Assembly: GCA_003138485.1 (NCBI GenBank)
Contig: PLGF01000124.1
Span: 1 to 47,338 of the forward strand
Origin: Verrucomicrobiales bacterium
GTDB taxonomy: Bacteria; Verrucomicrobiota; Verrucomicrobiia; Limisphaerales; Palsa-1400
Reading direction: 5' to 3'
Length of the DNA stretch: 47,338 bases
Within the stretch, counting starts at the first letter, position 1. Each line of letters opens with the position of its first letter. Positions 43,781-47,338 of this stretch are shown here, one piece after another. The notes beneath the pieces were generated by a model that ran no database searches, was not told the DNA's origin, and saw only the letters and a program-made list of their open reading frames with translations. A program made the position numbers and the translations under genes.

Positions 43781-45916
43781 TCAGCCCACCGCCGCCCGGG
43801 ACGGCCGGCGGGAACCGCCGAGCAGCGAACGCAGCTTGTCAAGCAGAAGATTCGTTTCGTAGGGTTTGCGCAACAGATGCCGGTGCAGGACGTTGGGCAA
43901 CGGGGGCCATTGATCGGACGGAAGGTCGGTGCCGACAATCATGTTGGCGCCCGGATCAAAGGCATGAATCGCCGCCGCCACGGACTGCCCGTCGGGCGCT
44001 TCCACCGAAGCGTCCGCCAGCACCGCGCCGATGTCCTCCTGGTGGCGCTGATAAAGCTCCACCGCCTCGGCTCCATCAACGGTTACCAAAACCCGGTAGC
44101 CGCTGGCGTTCAACACGGTTTCCAACAACGCTCCCAGGAACGCGTCCTCCTCAACCACCAACACCAGTTCGTCCTGGCCGCGCATCGGTTCCGGCAGCAC
44201 GCGGGCCGGATGCCGCGCCGGCGCCGCTTCCGTCGCCGGCAGATAAATCGAGAATTCCGTTCCCTGGCCCGGCTCGCTCTTGACCTGTATGCATCCGCCG
44301 CACCCGGTGACAATCCCCAGCACGGTCGAAAGCCCCAGTCCCGGCCCTTTTCCAATGTCCTTGGTCGTGAAGAACGGATCAAAAATGCGGTCCAGATTTT
44401 CCGGCGCTATGCCAACGCCCGTGTCGGCCACGCGCCAGACGACATACCTGCCGGGGCGCGCGTTGGGAATGGCGGCGGCCGCGGCGGCGTCGAGTGTCTC
44501 ATTGCGAGCCTCGATGGTCAGGGTGCCCCCCAACGGCATGGCTTCGCGCGCGTTGGCGCAAAGGTTCATCAGGGCCTGGTGCAACTCGGCGCTGTTGCCC
44601 TCCACGATCCAGAGGTCCTTCGGGGCGGAAAAGTCCACGCGGATCGTTTTGGGAAATGTGTCCGTGAGGAAACCCGCCGCGTCGCGCAGGAGCCGGTAGG
44701 TGTGGAGCGGGGCCTTCTTGCTGGCGCCGCTCCGCGAAAACGTTAAAATCTGTTTGACTATATTGGCTCCGCGCGCCGCCCCGCGCTCCATGTTTTCCAG
44801 CAGCGCAAGAGTAGCCTCGTCTTGAATCTGCGCCCGCAGCAGCGGCCCGATCATCAGGACCGGCGCCAGCACGTTGTTGAGATCGTGGGCGATGCCCCCG
44901 GCCAGCGTGCCGATGCTGTCCATCCTTTGCGCCCGGAGGAATTGCGCTTCCAATTCCTTTCTCTCCGTAATGTCGGTGTTGATGACCAGCACGGCCTCGG
45001 GTTGGCCCTGCCCGTCGCGCACCAGGGTCCATCGGCTTTGCACCAGGACCGTCTTGCCGTTCTTGGCCACGTGCCGCAACTCGCCGCTCCATTCGCCCCG
45101 GTCCAGAGCCAGCCAGGCCTTGCGCTCCTTGTCCGCCGCCGTTTGGCTGCCGCAGTAGCGGGTGTCAACCTTCACGCTGGTGATCTCCTCCGCGGTCCAG
45201 CCGTACAGGTGTTCGGCGCCCTTGTTCCAAAATCGCACCCGGCCCTCCAGGTCCAAAACGAGGATGGCGTCCCGGGCCAAATCCAGCAGGCGGGCTTGTT
45301 CCCGCAGGATGGCGTTGGCTTGAACCAGTTTGACGGTGCGGTCCTGCGCCAGCTTGTCCAGATAATCCAGTTTCATCTTGGATTCCTGGTGCCAGCGCCA
45401 TTTGCCCGTCAGAGCGTTGGCCAATTGCAGCACTTCGATGGTGTCGAAGGGCTTCTTGAGTATCACCAACTGGTCCTCGTGCCCCACTCGTGAGAGCATC
45501 TCTCCCAGCGAGTAATCCGAATACGCCGTGCAAATCACCACCTCCAGGTCCGGGCACACTTCCCAGATGCGCACCGTCGTCTCGATCCCATCCCATCCCG
45601 GCGGCATCCGCACGTCGATAAAACCCACCGCGTAAGGGCGCCCCTGTTTGAGCGCTTCCTGGACCCGCGCCAGCCCTTCTTGCCCCTGATAGGCGGAATC
45701 CACCTCGAACGTCGGCATTCGCGACGTCTCCGTCGCCGCCCCAAAAAGGAACTCCTCCGTCGCCGCCATGGGCGCGCCCGCGCCGGCCGACGGGCAGAGT
45801 ATCTTGCGAAAATCCTCGTGGAGCGACGGGTTATCGTCCACCACCAGAATTCGATGATTCTTCTCGCAAGTTAAAGGGTCCATGTCTTGAGCGCGCTTGT
45901 TCCGCGCAGTTGCCAT
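43781..45916 (-). CDS. Hybrid histidine kinase with receivers at both ends and a PAS domain
   Basis: From ATG 45916 the protein has 711 residues; an ATG at 45883 and a TTG at 45970 are alternatives. Order: receiver (HRILVVDDNPSLHEDF, AVGFIDVRMPPGWDG), a linker helix, PAS (LLDLARDAILVLDLEGRVRFWNKGAEHLYGW) with a PAC-like LVINTDITERKE, HisKA (RMDSIGTLAGGIAHDLNNVLAPV), HATPase (MNLCANAREAM, VADTGVGIAPENLDRIFDPFFTTK, GPGLGLSTV) and a C-terminal receiver. In the last receiver the acidic pocket is weaker (LVVEEDAFL, LADASV), so it may be a poor phosphoacceptor. No cognate regulator is adjacent. Confidence 0.9.
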   Translation of the reverse strand: MATARNKRAQDMDPLTCEKNHRILVVDDNPSLHEDFRKILCPSAGAGAPMAATEEFLFGAATETSRMPTFEVDSAYQGQEGLARVQEALKQGRPYAVGFIDVRMPPGWDGIETTVRIWEVCPDLEVVICTAYSDYSLGEMLSRVGHEDQLVILKKPFDTIEVLQLANALTGKWRWHQESKMKLDYLDKLAQDRTVKLVQANAILREQARLLDLARDAILVLDLEGRVRFWNKGAEHLYGWTAEEITSVKVDTRYCGSQTAADKERKAWLALDRGEWSGELRHVAKNGKTVLVQSRWTLVRDGQGQPEAVLVINTDITERKELEAQFLRAQRMDSIGTLAGGIAHDLNNVLAPVLMIGPLLRAQIQDEATLALLENMERGAARGANIVKQILTFSRSGASKKAPLHTYRLLRDAAGFLTDTFPKTIRVDFSAPKDLWIVEGNSAELHQALMNLCANAREAMPLGGTLTIEARNETLDAAAAAAIPNARPGRYVVWRVADTGVGIAPENLDRIFDPFFTTKDIGKGPGLGLSTVLGIVTGCGGCIQVKSEPGQGTEFSIYLPATEAAPARHPARVLPEPMRGQDELVLVVEEDAFLGALLETVLNASGYRVLVTVDGAEAVELYQRHQEDIGAVLADASVEAPDGQSVAAAIHAFDPGANMIVGTDLPSDQWPPLPNVLHRHLLRKPYETNLLLDKLRSLLGGSRRPSRAAVG

Positions 45917-45986
45917 GCTTACTGTTACGGTATCGTCACATACCACTGCGGCCTTGAGAGCAAAATGCAAGCCTTTTTTTCCGCCA

Positions 45987-47084
45987 TCAGCTCAACTCCC
46001 GCAGCAAATGATGCAAAAAGGCGACGTTGTCGATTTGCACATACGTCATTGCTCCGCCCATTCGGGAGTAACTCTTGCAAAAACGCAGATAGTAGGCCGG
46101 GTTATCCTTGGGCGGCTCGCCCCCCTTCCAATCCCAGCCGCCGCCGTCCTGCAAGTCAACCACATATATATGATGGCCCCGGACCACCGGCCGGCCCGCC
46201 TGCAACCTCAAATTGTTAACGCAACTCAGGCTCTTCTCGAACACCTGCGGCCCCATGATCGCCGAGCCGATCGACAGCGCCACCCCGCCGTCCAACGCCT
46301 CCACCGCCCCGCCAAAAATTCCAAAATCCACCCCCGCCGCCCGCCCAATGGCCGCCCCGTTGAACATCGGATGATTGGCGATGATGTCGTAGCCGATCCC
46401 CGGATGGACCGTCAGCGGAACCTTCATCTTGAAACACCGCGCCAGCACGCTGGTTTCCTTCCACCGATGCGCCACCTCATGCCGGCCGGCGGCCAGCCCG
46501 TGCTCCCGCATGGCCCGCAGCAATTCCGCCCGCGCCGCCGCCAGCGCGTGGCCGGGCGCCTTTCGCAACGCGGCCTCCAGCGTCTTTTCAGACGGCAGCC
46601 GTGCGCCGTCCTGGCTGATAAACCTTCCCAGCGCGCTCCCGAACCCCTCCCCCGCCGCGCCGCCCGCCAGCAGCGCCAGATGGATGTTCCGGCCCGTCTC
46701 CGCCCACGCGCCAAAGGTGCCCGCCGCCACATTCGCCCTGACGTCTTCAGTCGAAACGCCCGCGAAGGCGAATTCCCAATCGTGAATCGCCCCCGCTCCG
46801 TTGGTGGCCAGGTGCGTGATCCAATCCCCCTCCAACAGCCGCAGAACAATCAGCGCCGCCCCGTTCTTGATCAGATGCGCCCCGTAAATGAGCATCACCC
46901 CGGCCCCTCTCTTGCGCGCCTCCGCGATATGCCGCGCGCACCGCCGAATATCCGCCAGCTTCCACCCCGGGCAGGGCGCCGGCTTTGAATCCGGCTCGAC
47001 CAGAATATCCTCCAACCGCGCCAAGCTGTCGCGTTGCGCGAGTGGAAAGACTTTCAGCTTCCTCAAATTGATCGGCGCCGCCAT
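45987..47084 (-). CDS. Deoxyhypusine synthase-like protein
   Basis: A 365-residue protein from ATG 47084 (nine more if the ATG at 47111 is used). The sequence contains GAGVMLIYGAHLIKNGAALIVLRLL, THLATNGAGAIHDWEFAFAG, STEDVRANVAAGTFGAWAETGR and a C-terminal VVDLQDGGGWDWKGGEPPKDNPAYYLRFCKSYSRMGG. The layout is similar to the deoxyhypusine synthase fold (NAD-binding TDG/NGAG-type loops), but I see no clear match to the catalytic lysine region. It could be a homospermidine synthase-like or deoxyhypusine synthase-like enzyme of unknown substrate. The bacterium should lack eIF5A, so the role would differ. The dispersed repeat at 47124-47167 lies just upstream. Confidence 0.55.
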   Translation of the reverse strand: MAAPINLRKLKVFPLAQRDSLARLEDILVEPDSKPAPCPGWKLADIRRCARHIAEARKRGAGVMLIYGAHLIKNGAALIVLRLLEGDWITHLATNGAGAIHDWEFAFAGVSTEDVRANVAAGTFGAWAETGRNIHLALLAGGAAGEGFGSALGRFISQDGARLPSEKTLEAALRKAPGHALAAARAELLRAMREHGLAAGRHEVAHRWKETSVLARCFKMKVPLTVHPGIGYDIIANHPMFNGAAIGRAAGVDFGIFGGAVEALDGGVALSIGSAIMGPQVFEKSLSCVNNLRLQAGRPVVRGHHIYVVDLQDGGGWDWKGGEPPKDNPAYYLRFCKSYSRMGGAMTYVQIDNVAFLHHLLRELS

Positions 47085-47123
47085 ATCGGGTCCAAAACAT
47101 GACCCTGACAAACATCCCCCCGC

Positions 47124-47167
47124 CAGTAAAGCGGCAATTTAAGGTGCACAAGGGTGCATAAGCCTGC
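47124..47167 (-). repeat. Dispersed repeat with 10-bp tandem units, copy 2
   Basis: On the minus strand it reads GCAGGCTTATGCACCCTTG, then TGCACCTTAAATTGCCG. It is the same repeat as 18598-18652 but with two rather than three of the 10-base units, in opposite orientation. It sits upstream of the deoxyhypusine synthase-like gene. Beyond it, to 47338, I see only non-coding sequence, including a GGGGGAGAGGATTAAGG stretch that resembles another common intergenic repeat. Confidence 0.8.
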
Positions 47168-47338
47168 ATAAGCGCCGAAATCTCCGCCTCGCGCGGCGAA
47201 AAAGCACGCGACTGGATATGCCGGACGCTCATTCCCAACACCAGAACCGTGAGCCTGCTGTTTCTCCTTGGGGGAGAGGATTAAGGTTAGGGCGAGCCAA
47301 GTCCTTGAACACTTTGCCGCAACAAAACTACCGTAATT

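Noticed and set aside
1-47338. tRNA, rRNA, or complete prophage/plasmid functions
   Set aside because: Scanned by eye for cloverleaf and rRNA-like sequence and for integrase, capsid, rep or par genes; none seen. Only one IS5 remnant was found.

Overview
The window reads as part of a GC-rich chromosome from a Verrucomicrobiota bacterium, most likely of the Pedosphaera/Limisphaera type. No 16S rRNA gene is present, so this rests on three things: ECF sigma factors with C-terminal membrane/ectodomain extensions, a prepilin peptidase with a long internal insertion, and intergenic spaces filled with inverted repeats. I found no rRNA, tRNA, CRISPR array, prophage or complete insertion sequence. It looks like a core-plus-envelope region with one degraded IS5-type fragment.

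Layout. 1-419: start of a secreted Ig-like repeat protein running off the left edge. 1316-7336: an EF-G-like GTPase with a non-canonical G4 motif, a lipoprotein, then aroE and a prepilin peptidase (8-bp overlap) converging on aroC. 7462-18072: a surface polysaccharide locus with two GT4 and one GT2 glycosyltransferases, an SGNH hydrolase, an acyltransferase-3 protein, an O-antigen polymerase/ligase, two SAM methyltransferases, a Wzx-like flippase and an FkbM methyltransferase. 18073-18868: a gene-free repeat island. 18869-24370: glyS, a DUF2127 membrane protein, a DusB-type dihydrouridine synthase, a second repeat island, and a class V aminotransferase converging on an Lrp/AsnC regulator.

24466-26915 holds the most unusual pair: an ECF sigma factor fused to a membrane-anchored ectodomain, followed with a 4-bp overlap by a separate membrane protein whose ectodomain looks paralogous to it. 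27154-30949: two alpha/beta-hydrolase paralogues around a GT2, a truncated third paralogue start, and a dienelactone hydrolase. 30978-33246: an MnmC/MnmD-type tRNA methyltransferase and a receiver-metallo-beta-lactamase fusion. 33386-34372: a second sigma factor whose C-terminus has been replaced in frame by the 3' end of an IS5-family transposase.

34545-40289: pdxH, then a MacA-MacB(ATPase)-MacB(permease)-TolC tripartite efflux operon. 40302-45916: kdpE and kdpD with no kdpFABC nearby, and a hybrid histidine kinase. 45987-47084: a deoxyhypusine-synthase-like protein, followed by a dispersed repeat also present about 28 kb away. Functions come from motifs recognised by eye; no database search was run.
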